Assembly: GCA_026936325.1 (NCBI GenBank)
Contig: JAPTHN010000001.1
Coordinates: 78,313,380 to 78,377,379 of the forward strand
Reading direction: 5' to 3'
Length of the DNA: 64,000 nt
DNA from: Platynereis dumerilii
Taxonomy: Eukaryota; Annelida; Polychaeta; Phyllodocida; Nereididae
The notes beneath the pieces are model-generated. The model was given only the letters and a program-made list of their open reading frames with translations. It was not told where the DNA came from and did not search any database. Shown here piece by piece: positions 41,671-53,930 of this stretch (positions within the stretch are counted from its first letter, which is position 1; every line of letters begins with the position of its first letter). The position numbers and the translations under genes are program-made.

Positions 41671-44600
41671 GTCTGTCTGCTACAGGGGGTGACCTCAAGG
41701 TTTCTGAAAACTTTTTTTCTCTTCTGATTATTGTTCTATAGGGTCTAGGCTAACTTTCCAGGGTGGGTGTGAAACTCTCACCCTTGAGCATTTTGAGAAA
41801 TCCAAGATGGCTGCCAAAATGGCCGCCGGAATCAGAAAAACCTCTAATATGCTTGCAATAAGTTGTATAGAGACATATAAAACATGTCAAAAGGGGTTTT
41901 GGAGGTTGCTGAATTCAAATATGAACATCAAAAATTCCTAACTCATGCCTATGTGTGAATAAATCCAAGATGGCTGCCAAAATGGCTGCAAGAGTCAGAA
42001 AAACCTCTAATATGTGTGTGGAATGCATTATAGAGACATATGAACCATCTAAATAGGGGTTTTTCTGGGTGCTGATTTCAACTAAGCATACCACAGACCT
42101 CTTAATGTAGGCTATATCTGAAAAAAATCCAAGATGGCTGCCAAAATGGATGCCGAAATGAGTAAAATGTCAATTACGCTTCCAATGAACAGCACAGAAG
42201 CTTGCAAAACATTAAATTATGGGTTGTAGAGCTTGCTGAAGGAAGTCAAATATTTGCACACTAGCAAACCCCTGCCTTTATTAATGTGAGCCAAAAATCC
42301 AAGATGGCCAGAAAAGCCACCAAACCTAAAAAAAATATCATTATGAATACAGCCGAGGCATAAAACAATTTTAACACGTGAGAGGTTATCCAGCTTGCTG
42401 GTTTCAAATATATATGATAGAAACGTTTAATGTTGGTCATGTTGGTATAAGTCTTTTAAAAGGACTATGCACTTTGCTAGCAGTGAAATGGCCACAGGAT
42501 TTTGTGAATTTCTGCTAAGATTGCAAGACATGTTCAATACAATAATATCGCCTTCGTCTCAAATTGATATCTATGAGGCCCTCACTTACAGGCCATGTGC
42601 AATTGTGCATATTAAGTATTTCTGTTCAATAAACTGTCATCAAATGTCTTTTTTACTTATTTTAGATTATTAAATATCTGATGGCTTATAGTTGGAGAAG
42701 CATGGCCCAAGCTGATTTGGCATTAGTTTATAAAGATTATAGTCTTCTCTTTCAGAAAAAATCTGGTGATGGTGTTTGGATGTGTATGCATGGGCATACA
42801 TTTTTTTATTTGTAGAGCTTCAATAACTGTATGTAAAAATGTTTTATTGCAAGCACCTTACCAAATTAAAGGAATATAACATGATATAGATCCTGGCTAA
42901 AATGCAAATTGCTCAACTTTAAACCATGTTTTCTCTCCGGAATTCTCATATGCAGATGCAATGATAAACATGAACAATCTAACAGGTAGAATGGAATCCT
43001 TTTTAGGCCTAAATATGGTTTTAAATTGCTATCGACCCGGCAACCACAAGCACAAGAAAATAGAAACTTCAAAATTTTCTTCTAAAAAAAACTGATGTGT
43101 ATCCAGATACAACTCAGGACTACATTAGCAAAATATGATCAGAAATATAACTTTGATGATGAACCACCAAGAGAACTCAACTGATCCATTTGCTATCAAA
43201 CAAAACTTATTTAATTGTGGGGATATATTGTATTTTTAAGCTTGAAAGTGATTCAACTCCCCACGAAGGACACCTGCCTTTTTTGTCAATCTGCACTTTA
43301 ATAATACTGACAAATCAACCAATAAGACAATTTCTTCTGGATGTACGTCTTATAAGCCAACCAGCTAAAGGTAGAGATTGAATGGGCCCTAAACTTTTGT
43401 CTGTATGCTTCAGAAACATTATACCACCTAGACTGTACATGTACAAGCTCATTGTATGAAGAAACATAATAACTGATCAATGTGACTGATGCTGGATTAG
43501 AGGATGTTATTACCTAATACAATTCAGTGGAGCTGCATGATATTTACTGCAATTGTTGCACATGCAAGGTCATTGAAACATCATGGTGGGACGTTGGTGG
43601 GTGTCATTAAGAAGGTTGAGTCTGTCATCAAGGTTCTTTGAATCCTTCCAAAGCTCACAATTACCCCAACAATAGAGACAGTCTTGTCAGAATTCAAATG
43701 GATCATTGAGCACCCGGAGATTTCTTTCACACAAATGAAGACAATGTTAATATTACCTAATCTATTTGTGATGAAACCCAACGTCAAAATCAGCTGGGGC
43801 CATCATTGTCCCAATGTCCCATGAATGAAAATACAAGTATGATATTGGAACTTGTACACTCTACAGCATCTCTAAAAATATAGACTACTAGATCTACCCA
43901 TGATTTGGGGCAGGACTATAATGGGGAATAATTAACCCCCCCCCCCCTCTACGTGCATGGGCATCTGGCCCCGTGTTGCATGCTGACCATTTGAAATAGC
44001 ATTTGAGTAATAATTGTAATATAAGTAAAGATTGGTAGTAGAGGAATTGAAGTTACAAATGCACTGCCATATGTATTGGTGTCAGGTACAGTCAAGTGTA
44101 CTGACACCTGATCTTTTTGGCGGGAAGGCAGACGGTGGCGCCAGTCCTAAACGTGAGCAATAGCGGAACTACGATGGAGATGCATGCGCCCCTGGTGGGG
44201 AAAAACAGAAGAAGCAGAAAACGTAAATAAGGGAGCTGTTTCACTGTCATCTGGTTATTTGCTGTTATCAGAAGGACAGGATAGATCAATAAGGAAAGGT
44301 GGACAGTTTGGGTGAGTGGCATTGCTCGGGGAGGAGTTTTTCGCTGTTGCAGGTGTGAGCATGTCACCCATGATTTTTGCATCTTATACCCGGCAGGGAT
44401 TCAGCAGCAGATCGATCAAGAGTGGTTCCGGGTGTTTGAACTCACCGTGGACCTGTAGATTTAAATCAAAGTGAAATAGTGATAATTTAAAATACAATTC
44501 CATTGGTAAAGGGAACTTCTCTTAATTTAACAGATATACTTACCACATATAATTATGGAATATATGTGAGGGCCTCAATAAATCAGTTTGTGACAAGGTC

Positions 44601-45670
44601 TATGTCATTGCATTGAGCAATAAAGTATTCTCAGCAATTCTTAAAAACTAGTGCCCATTTAATGCCACAACAAGGGCCAGCTTCTAAAGAGTTATTTCGT
44701 TATGACCAAAATTAAGAGTTGTAAACCAGCACAGATATTTGCAATTGGCAAATTTGAAAACCATACTAGACTTCTACATGATGTAGTGATACTCATAATC
44801 ACATTTTTCAAGTTTTGGTGGCAATATGTATTAGACATTTATTTTCCTAAAAAAGAGAAGTTTCAGTACAAAATTACAGGTTTAACATTTCTTTCCATTT
44901 AATATTTCTTTTCCAAGTTACTTAGAGAAATTTTGAGACTCCATTCATAAGCCTATTGTGGATAGGACTATTTTGTGCAACATAAACCTTTTGATGTATT
45001 ATACACTTGCAACTACACTTTTGGCTGCCATTTTGGATTTTTGGCTAACAAAATTAAAGGCAGGGATTGATGGTGTGCAAATATTTGACTTCAGCAACCT
45101 CTACAACCCATAATTTGATGTTTTGCAAGCTTCTGTGCTGTTCATTGGAAGCATAATTGACATTTTACTAATTTCGGCATCCATTTTGGCAGCCATCTTG
45201 GATTTTTTTCAGATATAGCCTACATTAAGAGGTCTGTGGTATGCTTAGTTGAAATCAGCACCCTGAAAAACCCCTATTTAGATGGTTCATATGTCTCTAT
45301 ATTGCTCACCACACACATATTAGAGGTTTTTCTGACTCTTGCAGCCATTTTGGCAGCCATCTTGGATTTATTCACACATAGGCATGAGTTAGGAATTTTT
45401 GATGTGCATATTTGAATTCAGCAACCTCAAAAACCCCTTTTGACATGTTTTATATGTCTCTATACAACTTATTGCAAGCATATTAGGGGTTTTTTTGATT
45501 CCGGCGGCCATTTTGGCAGCCATCTTGGATTTCTCAAAATGCTCAAGGGTGAGAGTTTCACACCCACCCTGGAACGTTTGCCTAGACCCTATAGAACAAT
45601 AATCAGAAGAGAAAAAAAGTTTATCAGAAACTTTTAGGTTAGGTTGAATATCATGGTTTGGCAGACAGAC
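41671..45670. mobile_element. 4.0-kb foldback element with ~600-bp arms bearing AAGATGGC motifs
   Basis: Termini GTCTGTCTGC (41671) and its complement (ending 45670), with TA outside both. After a short dissimilar stretch the arms match closely from about 41699 to 42310 and, inverted, 45010 to 45640 (TCTTCTGATTATTGTTCTAT, GGGTGAGAGTTTCACACCCA on the right). Each arm has four spaced copies of ATCCAAGATGGCTGCCAAAA-like sequence (left about 41799, 41962, 42127, 42297). The 2.7-kb interior (42311-45009) has no recognisable gene, so the element looks non-autonomous. Confidence 0.85.
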
Positions 45671-46175
45671 TATATGCTTCTTTTTTTTTTTCAATCAAAA
45701 GTGGCCCTTGTATAAAATGAACCTTTCAGCTTACACAACATGTTATCAAATTACAGAAACCAAAATCTAGTGAAGTTTTTCAGGATAAGGGAACTAAGGT
45801 GGCTACAAACACATGAAGCACCGACTTATGATTTACTTACTGATTTATGTTATCATTTGATAGGAAAGGTAACGCTATCCAATATATATTTAGGTGAAAT
45901 CACAAAATATATAAACAAAGTAGTTTTAATGCATTGACTTTCGAACACTTAATTTCAAAAAAGTTTTTAAAAGCCCCCAGATACTCTGCATAAAGTGTCA
46001 TTTATCAGCTTTTAGATAAAAGCTGACATCATCTTCTAGTGTATAAGAAGAATAGATTGACCTTGACAAACCTCAACTTGGCACTGACGGCAATATATAA
46101 CTGATTGCATATTGTTAAAAGTCATGTCAGTCATCATTGTCTGCTTAATGGATAAGGTTGTGAAACATTACCGTA
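45671..46175. other. No gene recognised
   Basis: Unassigned; no repeat ends seen. Confidence 0.45.
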
Positions 46176-46830
46176 TGGTGCCCTATTTTCGTCAAGGTCC
46201 TATTATCGTCACTTTTAAGCAATGCACCCTAATTTAACCAAATTTTGTGCAGGTGGGGAAAAAAATCATGATTCTTAAAGTAAAATCATTGTTGCATACA
46301 TTAATCCATTTACGGCATTAATGACCCTATTGACAACTCTACAATAGCTTCCTGAACTTGGAGTGGTCAAAAACACAATATTTTTTATAATTTTGAGACA
46401 AAATTGCCCCGAGCAGGCCTAGCTTCCTCTGATTTTTAGACCCATCTTTATGCCTCTGTTGCACTTAGTAAAAAAAGTGAAAACGAAGCAAGTCTCAGAA
46501 ATGAGGGACAAATTATAGTAATCAAATTTGTTTTTAGAAATACAAAATGCATGTTGGACTTATTGTTAATTTACAGTGTTATTTTGAAATCTGACGGAAT
46601 TAGGACACCCTAGCTGATGATAATAGGACCCTGGGGTCCTAATATCGTCATAATGTCTTTGCAATGGATAACTGCTCAAAACCTTGTAAAGTGGTGCATG
46701 CCATCTGTTCTTCTGAAAAATGTTGCAAAACAATATATTTGAGTGCTTGAAGTGAATAGACAACTTGTCGTAGTGACGGTATAGCACTGATATCATTTTA
46801 AAGGGAACAACTGACGAAAATAGGGCACCA
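46176..46830. mobile_element. Inverted-repeat element with internal terminal-motif copies (CCTATTTTCGTCA type)
   Basis: Ends TGGTGCCCTATTTTCGTCA (46176-46194), inverted at 46812-46830; weaker pairing extends to CGTATGG/CACACG. Inside, the related GGTCCTATTATCGTCA (46196) and GGTCCTAATATCGTCATAAT (46634), and GATAATAGGACC reversed (46618), echo the end motif. The target duplication is unclear. Confidence 0.75.
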
Positions 46831-48340
46831 CACGTTAGAACCGATAGTAATGAGAAGAGGCCTGTTTGTGTAAGAAGGTTTATAGAAAGAACGTCCGGCC
46901 GCAATTGTATTTCTGAAAATAATTAATATACCATTTCATCATGTTTACAACTTGCTTTGTATTTGCCATAGAACATAGTGAAACATGTGGGTGTTCTCTA
47001 TAAACAGCTTGTCTTTCTACTCTAAATATGTGTTTTGTTAAGAACCCCATGCACTTTTTGTATCATATATGTGTGTTGGTTTGCTTGATGGAACAGGTTA
47101 TACGCTTAGTGTTTATCTAATGGAAACTGTGTAGACTGAGATGATGCCGTCTAATGACCTCAAACTCCTCCTTGCTCTCAGCTTGCTCCAATGAAGAGGT
47201 GACATACCTCCTGCCTCCCCCTATTAAGGCAAGTCTGATCAGCGGAATGACTGCATTGTATGAAGGGTAACTCTTACATAATACAGTTGCGATTGCCTGT
47301 CACTCAGCCATGCTGGGTGGTAAATAACCTATGGTGGTGTAAGAAGCATATGGGAGTTTAGGTTATTCACCACAGGAGAAGGAATATATGTGATTTATCG
47401 ACTGAGGACTTTAGCCCGAGGTGTGGTGAACGCATGTTCCTGATCCCATGGTGAATAACCAGCTTACACCATGAGACAAACACTCAAACATTCAAACATC
47501 TGCTGATACGCGGACAACTGTTACAAAGAATACAATAATAATCGCAGGGAAAACGTGGCATGTTATTGGCTGACAGAGGTGTCAAATGGTATAATGCTGT
47601 TCATCTGTTCTGCTATGCATCGGAGATATTTCACATGTTCCAAACAATTGTTATAATGTTTTGTCAACACACCATGTGGGAATCTTCAGTTCAATATATT
47701 TAGTGTAACCTAAAGTTGATGAAATCTCCTTTTTGAGATTTTGTGGAATCGCCTTCTTTTTGTCTGTGAATTTGTGCATCATGACATATGTTAAAAAATA
47801 TGACTTTTTTTTACTTACCACATCATACGACAAAAACTATATAAATTTATATTGCAAATTGTGCAAATTATAGATCTGTTGCAGTTATTCAGATTTCACG
47901 ACCACGTATATACTGGCATGCATCCTTTAACTTGTACAGGAAAGAAATTTGTAATAAGGGGGGACCCGGACAATCAATATAACAGCGAAGTCTAACATTT
48001 TTGTCAAACAGCAGTATGAAGAATTTATCTAGTGCATATATCACCTGTCAAAAAATGTGCATACTGTATGAGTATTAAAAGGTCAGTGACCAAGTGCCCC
48101 TATTACAGCAAATTACGGTCAATCTGGAAAACATCAATATCCATTGTCACATGCAAGATCAAAGGCAATATCATAATTTGGCAAAGTTTAAAGGCATATC
48201 CACATCATATGCAGAGCTCATGGCACAGCAAAAATGTAGACATCACAAGCCATCCGAGGGATTTTTTGTGAACCATTGCAGGGCAATATACTAAAACTGG
48301 AGGGCCGTTGTGAAACTACAATTCACTGACTTATAGATTG
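46831..48340. other. Duplicated segment unit 1 (no gene)
   Basis: Contains a reversed copy of the five-copy block (about 47050-47280), a foldback element (47320-47475) and TACAGCAAATTACGGTCAAT (48103), which recurs at about 49250 and 55013. Comparable units run from about 48350 to 49420 and 53940 to 55150. Confidence 0.6.
47320..47475. mobile_element. Small foldback element with TTTAGCCCGAG centre
   Basis: GGTGGTGTAAGAAGC and TAGGTTATTCACCACA on the left pair imperfectly with GGTGTGGTGAAC and GTGAATAACCAGCTTACACC on the right. The centre carries GGACTTTAGCCCGAGG, nearly the same loop as at 52729. Confidence 0.55.
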
Positions 48341-50710
48341 GAATCAACTAAAACACGAGACTGAGATGATGCAATCTTATGAATTTAAAAAGTGAGGGGT
48401 TTTCGGGGCAATGAACTCGTAAGCGTAGCATAAATGCACAGTGCTCAGATACGAGTATTTGCAGTTACACCATCGAACTGCTCCTTGCTCTCAGCTTGCT
48501 CCAATAAATAGGTCATTTCTGCTGCCTCCCCCAATTAAGGCAAGTCTTATCAGCAGAATGACATCATTCTACCAAGAGTAATTCTTACACAATACTGTTG
48601 CAATTTCCTGTCACTCAGCGATGCTCGACATACAGTGGTGTAAGCAGCACATGCCAAGCTGTTTATCTGTTCAGCCGTGCATTGGAGATATTTGAATTGT
48701 TAAAAATAGTAGAAATTTATTATATTTGTCAACACTCAATGTGTCAAACTTCAGTTATACACACATTGTATTCTGTGGAACCTAAAGTGATGGAATATCC
48801 TTCTTGAGATGTGAGTTTGTCCTTGATGAGAACTAAATGTCAAAAATAAGTTTCCTCTATCCTGACGAATGAAGAATAATTTTCAAAAATAGCAGTTGAT
48901 AATGCAAATGGTGCAAAACATAGTAGGTGTTGTTATCCAGTATTTCATAACAACATACAGGTTTGCATCCTTCAACCCTCATGGGAAAGAAATATGTTTC
49001 TCAATGCAATGCACCACCAATATGCAAAAAAATGAATTCAACCAGCCTTAAACCAGTGGCAGATCATGCAGAGTTCTTTTCGACAGAGAGATCCTAGACA
49101 CATCATCTTTTGACAGTTGATACTGCGATTAGACAAATATTTTAGTGCTAAAAAACGTGGCTCTAAAATGTTTGCCTAATTTATAGCAATTTCAACTGTC
49201 AAAAAATGTGCATACTGAGTATTGAAAGGTCAGTGACCAAGTGCTCCAATTATGGCATATTATGGTCAATTTCAAAACCAGGAAGGAGATGTTTAAAACT
49301 ATGGTGCATGTCAGGATTGAGAGGCATTCGGCTTAATGTGTTGAGTTATTTTATTTCAACAGAAAAATTGAAGACAGTTGTAAATGACAGACTGCCCTCC
49401 CTACATATATACCAAAACACACAATATAAACTGACTGAAGTCATAATACCTCAGAAGTAAGTCTCGGTTAAGAGAAAATACCTGCAATATACAGTATGTA
49501 GGCCAAGCAATCTACTCCTGTAGAATAAGACAGCAGTTGTAGTCTTTCACATTAAGGAGCTTCCTTTGCGGCATCACTACTGCAATCAGTGAGACCAGTG
49601 GCAATTTGATAAACCGACCTTGGTAAACTGAACTTGGCATTACGACAAGCACGCAGATCTCAAGGCCATCAAATTCCAGTTCCAATTCTTGTTCTTTCAA
49701 AGCATTTCAGACTTATACTATGGGTAGCAATATTACTATACATTTTTTTTAAATAATGATGAGATGGAATGTAAAAAAGGAAATCATAAAACTTTGGAAC
49801 TGGAATTGATATCTCAAAATTTAATCTAAACTGTCATGTTTCCCTGATGCCAATAATAAAGAAGTAAGGCTCAAGAGTTCATGCATGCTTTGCTCATTAT
49901 AGTAAACTTTTAATAGTGTTTATCACAAACCTGATACAGTGATACTCATTATTTCCGGACACTTCTGGGCAACACCAGAAAGTGATGATAAGTTGATTAA
50001 TATAAATTTATGTGACCAAGTATATATCTTTTACACACACAAAAGTTATGAAGATGAATGACTTAACATAATTAGCATTATTTGACAAAAAAAGAGCTCA
50101 TGCGACTGAATATTTTGGGCTTTATGTTGAATATATTCTTTTTGTTGGTACAGCCCGACAGACAGACAGATAGATATCATTTATTCTTGAAACAATGGTA
50201 TTACAATATAGTAACAAATAATAATTTCTTTAGATAGGTGAAATAACATTGTGACAGCGGAGACTTGCTGAAGGCAGATGCCGCTAACTGCAAGCCACCA
50301 GATATGGAAAAAATTGTTCAGTTTTTATATAACCTTGACATAGTGCTTTATGTGAATGTATAGGGAGAATGAATCAAGAATAAAATTTAACATTATTATA
50401 GAAATTTAAATAGGTTGTATTAAAAGAAAAAGAAAGAGGGAAAGAAAGATGGGAACGTAATTTGGAATTGGTAAGTAAATTTATTAACAAAAAATGGGAT
50501 GGACTAGATGGAATATCTGTGCTGGTCGACTCGCTAGTGCACCATAATAGTTCATAAAGAATTATACTGAATATAACCCAGACTACATAACAAACTGGCA
50601 AAATTATTTACAATTGGCAGAGGTAACAATTTTGTATCTCACAAGTAGTGTTATAAGCACCGATGAATACCGTTTTCAGATAGAAGGATAGTCCACACAA
50701 GCTATGAGTA
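48341..50710. other. Duplicated segment unit 2 and unassigned sequence
   Basis: Block copy at about 48350-48620, then sequence parallel to 47.9-48.3 kb up to about 49420. Positions about 49740-50130 are homologous to 59640-60120 (CATAAAACTTTGGAACTGGA against AATAAAACTTTGGAACTGCA). A short GACA/GATA run lies near 50155. No gene is recognised. Confidence 0.55.
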
Positions 50711-51600
50711 GGGGCGACCGGGGTAAGTTGTGCCGCGCGGTAAGTTGTGCCGCCCACTGTTGGAGTGAAATGAAGAACTGGGCAAAGAAGGCAATACCAC
50801 CCATATATACCCACTTGGTCAACATCATTGGGCACCAAGAAAAAAACTGCCAAATATAATGGTACGAAAAGCTACACTCATAAATTCAATTTTGTTTCTG
50901 AAAACTTGGAAGTGCCGAGGACTGACGTTCTTGTTTCTCAGTCATTTGGTATTTGTAATAAGATGATGTCCCTCAGGTAGGATGGAGTTAGGAGGTATAT
51001 CTAGACATTTGTGTTGCTAGATTTCATTTCGCATTGTTTATTTATTTTTGACAACCAGTTTCATCAAGAAAATCAATTTGGGGTAAGTTGTGCCGTTTTG
51101 ATTGAGGTGTGACAATGGTGGAATTAATTTTTTATTCATCCTTTTTTGTCTTCATTTTACGCAAAGCCTAAACATTTTGTGAAATAACTTACACTGAAAG
51201 GAACATGTGTTGAAAGTGTTATACCACCCTCTAAACAATAAATAATTCTACTTTTTTCAGCATTTTAAATTTTGTATAAAATGGCTCATAAATGTTTGAT
51301 TAGTTTCATGTAACATGTCAGTCATAAGTTAAAAACATGATACAAATGATCTATCTGAAGAAACGATGAAATACAAGGTTTTTTTTAGAATAAATTAAGC
51401 GGAACAAGTTGTGCCACTTGACCTACTTTTTTCAAATGCTTACCATGACCTTCCCAATGGTCGGATTGCCCTGAAACGTGGGTCGATTCTGGCCAACGTA
51501 TTATATTTTGATGTCTGATTTTCAGATTACATGATTAAGCTTTGGTTTTTCAGAAAATCAGCCTTATGAAAAAAATGGCACAACTTACCCCGGTCTCCCC
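50711..51600. mobile_element. TA-flanked inverted-repeat element with internal terminal-motif copies (GGGGTAAGTTGTGCC type)
   Basis: Ends GGGGCGACCGGGGTAAGTTG, inverted as CAACTTACCCCGGTCTCCCC at 51600, with TA outside both (50709-50710, 51601-51602). AAGTTGTGCC recurs at 50724, 50740, about 51083 and about 51404, and reversed at about 51577. No coding frame of note in 890 bp. Confidence 0.85.
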
Positions 51601-51944
51601 TATGTATTTTCTCTAAGGTTGAGGTGGGAGCTTTGTTATTAAACCTGGTAATCTATTTTTGTCTGAGCTTAAGGAATGTTGGTATCTTAACTTCGGTACT
51701 ATGAATTGGTTGTTTTGTTGGGTTTGATATTGATGCAGGTCAAAATGTCGCAACATGGTACTTTGTGCGGGAGTTTCCAATGCACAAATTTAAAATAGAA
51801 TAGATGTGTACTGTTACATCTTAAAAATTTACTAAGGCTTGACAAGTGGACAGTTTATATAGGCCTATATATAGATCACATGTAACAAATATGTTGCAAG
51901 TGTATCATATACAGTGGATAAATTCTTTATCTACAAAACTGTAG

Positions 51945-52241
51945 AGTTCCTCCGTGGCCTAATGGTTAAGAGTGCTTGTTTGCACAACCACTGGCTCTGA
52001 GGGCGTGGGTTCGAATCCCACCCCGGAACTCAATTTAGTCCGAGCCCATGGGACATTAAACGGAGGCGGGTTGTATCCAGTGTTCTATGCTGGGGCAACT
52101 GAAAGACCCTGGGCATCCCTGAATTAATAGGGTATGTACCAGACTCACAGTCTTCTCATCTCATCATCATACGGCGATCACCTGCCTCGATATAGCCCAC
52201 TAAGGTGCTGCAGAGGCGTAAAACACAAACAAACAAACAAA
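51945..52241 (+). mobile_element. tRNA-derived SINE with CAAA tail and perfect 16-bp target duplication
   Basis: Head GTTCCTCCGTGGCCTAATGG with box A and box B (GGGTTCGAATCCC, about 52007) closing on GGAAC, body, and a (CAAA)n tail. ATCTACAAAACTGTAG stands on both sides (51929-51944, 52242-52257) without a mismatch, pointing to recent LINE-driven insertion. It shares head and body with 40407-40821 in the opposite orientation. Confidence 0.92.
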
Positions 52242-52389
52242 ATCTACAAAACTGTAGCAGTTTGACTCTTTATATCAAGCACAAGACATGCCTTGTTGGT
52301 GGTTGTATGATCTGAAGATTGGCCTTGTCCTCCTTTCTGAGTTCCTGAGACATTTCTGTAAGACCGTGACACTCTTACTTTCTTCTCAG

Positions 52390-52442
52390 CTTGGCAATCA
52401 GCACGTACAATGTATTTGTATGAAAGGGGCAACCAGTGCGCT
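52390..52442 (+). CDS. Putative small exon of a cysteine-containing host gene
   Basis: After CTTACTTTCTTCTCAG the frame reads LGNQHVQCICMKGATSALMP. The paralog at 61182 reads LDDKHVQCICVQGTNSAFMP after the same acceptor context. Protein conservation exceeds what the flanking DNA would predict by eye. No clear donor is present, so the 3' border is a guess. It may join the Cys-rich exon 75 bp downstream. Confidence 0.3.
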
Positions 52443-52517
52443 CATGCCTAGTTGGCTTCATAGTTTTCCACATTTGTTCTGTAATCTATATATTTGTCTC
52501 CTTTGACATATTTTCAG

Positions 52518-52680
52518 ATTTTGGCCAAGTGTGTTTTGTGACAGGGGAAAGATTGCAAAAGTGACGGCACCTTTCATGGAAGACCACCAATCGACTGTCA
52601 GAACAACTATGCATCACAGAAGCCAGGTGTTTACAAAAATTGTGAATGGCAATGTCCATCATCCATCGAAGTAAAAAGCT
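52518..52680 (+). CDS. Cysteine-rich exon of a host gene, with an in-frame TGA
   Basis: Acceptor TTGACATATTTTCAG, then a 163-bp exon ending AAAAGCT|GTAAGTAAT, a consensus donor. The frame reads ILAKCVL, TGA (52539-52541), QGKDCKSDGTFHGRPP, IDCQNNYASQKPGVYKNCEW, QCPSSIEVKS. Six cysteines in about 50 residues suggest a secreted disulfide-rich domain; I do not recognise the family. The paralog at 61305 has NSAKCESALGK at the same place, with Ala where this copy has TGA. The stop is thus a change private to this copy, and this exon is probably a pseudoexon unless the TGA is a sequencing error. Confidence 0.45.
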
Positions 52681-52790
52681 GTAAGTAATAGATAACGCCC
52701 TCGTTTGTGATGATATGCAATATATACAAGGGCTTTAGCCCGAGGATTATTGCATATCATCACAAACAAGGGTGTTATCTAACTTATACC
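52681..52790. mobile_element. Palindromic element with GGGCTTTAGCCCGAGG centre
   Basis: GATAACGCCCTCGTTTGTGA and TGATATGCAATA on the left pair with TATTGCATATCATCACAAAC and AAGGGTGTTATC on the right (52691 to 52779), with weaker pairing outward. It begins at the splice donor of the Cys-rich exon. The loop is nearly the same as in 47320-47475. Confidence 0.8.
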
Positions 52791-52881
52791 ACAAAGTACT
52801 AAACAAATTAGTTTAAATCCCTTTGTTTGCCATTAAATCCTTCTTGTTTGACAACATTTCATTGTATTGTTTTGTAGATTA

Positions 52882-52950
52882 ATTTTATAGATCGATAGAT
52901 CGATAGATCGATAGATAGATAGATAGATAGAGAGTGCAGCCCTCTCAGCC
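52882..52950 (-). mobile_element. 3' fragment of the TATC-tailed SINE
   Basis: GATA/GATC tract followed by AGAGTGCAGCCCTCTCAGCC, the complement of the GAGGGCTGCACT-(TATC)n end of the SINE at 30890-31216. Only the tail and about 25 bp of body remain. Confidence 0.7.
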
Positions 52951-53930
52951 AAGGTCTCTTTGGTGAGGGTGATCTTGATGTTACAAAATACATCAGTAAA
53001 AATAATAGAGAGAAAGGAGCAGGGGTTCGGGGGCACCTCCCAAAATAAGAAGAAGCAGGAGTTTGGGGCGGCAGCCCCCGAATTAGAAAGAAAAAACAAT
53101 TCTTTGAGCTTGCAAAATAGGTCAAATTGTTGGTCTGCTGCTCTGCTATTTTTTTGGCAGCTTGCCAATCCAAAATGAACTTTTTAATCAAGTGACCTTA
53201 AATTTGCTCATTATTTCAGATATTGGTATGAAAAAGAGTGAATACAGCTTTTATTGAGACCAGTTATACTTGATATAATCTTCCTCCATGTTCACTGTCT
53301 GTGTTGTTCAGTTTTAATCCTTTGTTGGTCAGTTTTGTCTCAGTGTTTCCTTCACTTTTATCAACATGTAGTCAGCCAAGCATGCAATATCATGGTCAGG
53401 TGTATGAGCTGTGATATGCATTATATCAGAGTGAAATCCTGCCTTCGGATTGGCCAAAAAAGCAAACAGTGGTATAAATGAGAAAGTTTGCCAGTTGATT
53501 AAACAATTCAGTAGGATAATAATGGATGACTACTGTGAATGCTTACAAAGCTGACAATTATATAGATTAGATTTGGGATTGCCAATGATAGATCATTTGG
53601 ATCACATCAACACAAGTCATGTTCTTGTCATAGAATAAAATGTAATGCTGATTTCAATATATCAATGTTAAAACTGTGATGCATTGTTGTACTGTCAGCA
53701 TATTGGCTGTGTTGCTGTGCTTGCAGGGGCTATCCCTGACCACATCTTCACTCTAACATTGTTTTGAAACTGTGATGCAGACTCAGTATAAAATGACATC
53801 ACAGCTTGTACCTATTTTACAAATATTGCAATGCCAGAGAATAGGGATGCCAGCTAAGACACTGAGACTGCACATGACATCGCACTTCAACAGCATGGAA
53901 AGCAACTTGGATTCCACGTAAATTTGACAA
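52951..53930. other. No gene recognised
   Basis: Includes GGGGCGGCAGCCCCC near 53067, a G/C hairpin of the sort found near hAT-like ends, and unassigned AT-rich sequence. Confidence 0.45.

Noticed and set aside
45389-45694. 101-residue reverse-strand frame
   Set aside because: Lies in the inverted arm of the 4.0-kb element; the matching left arm does not keep the frame.
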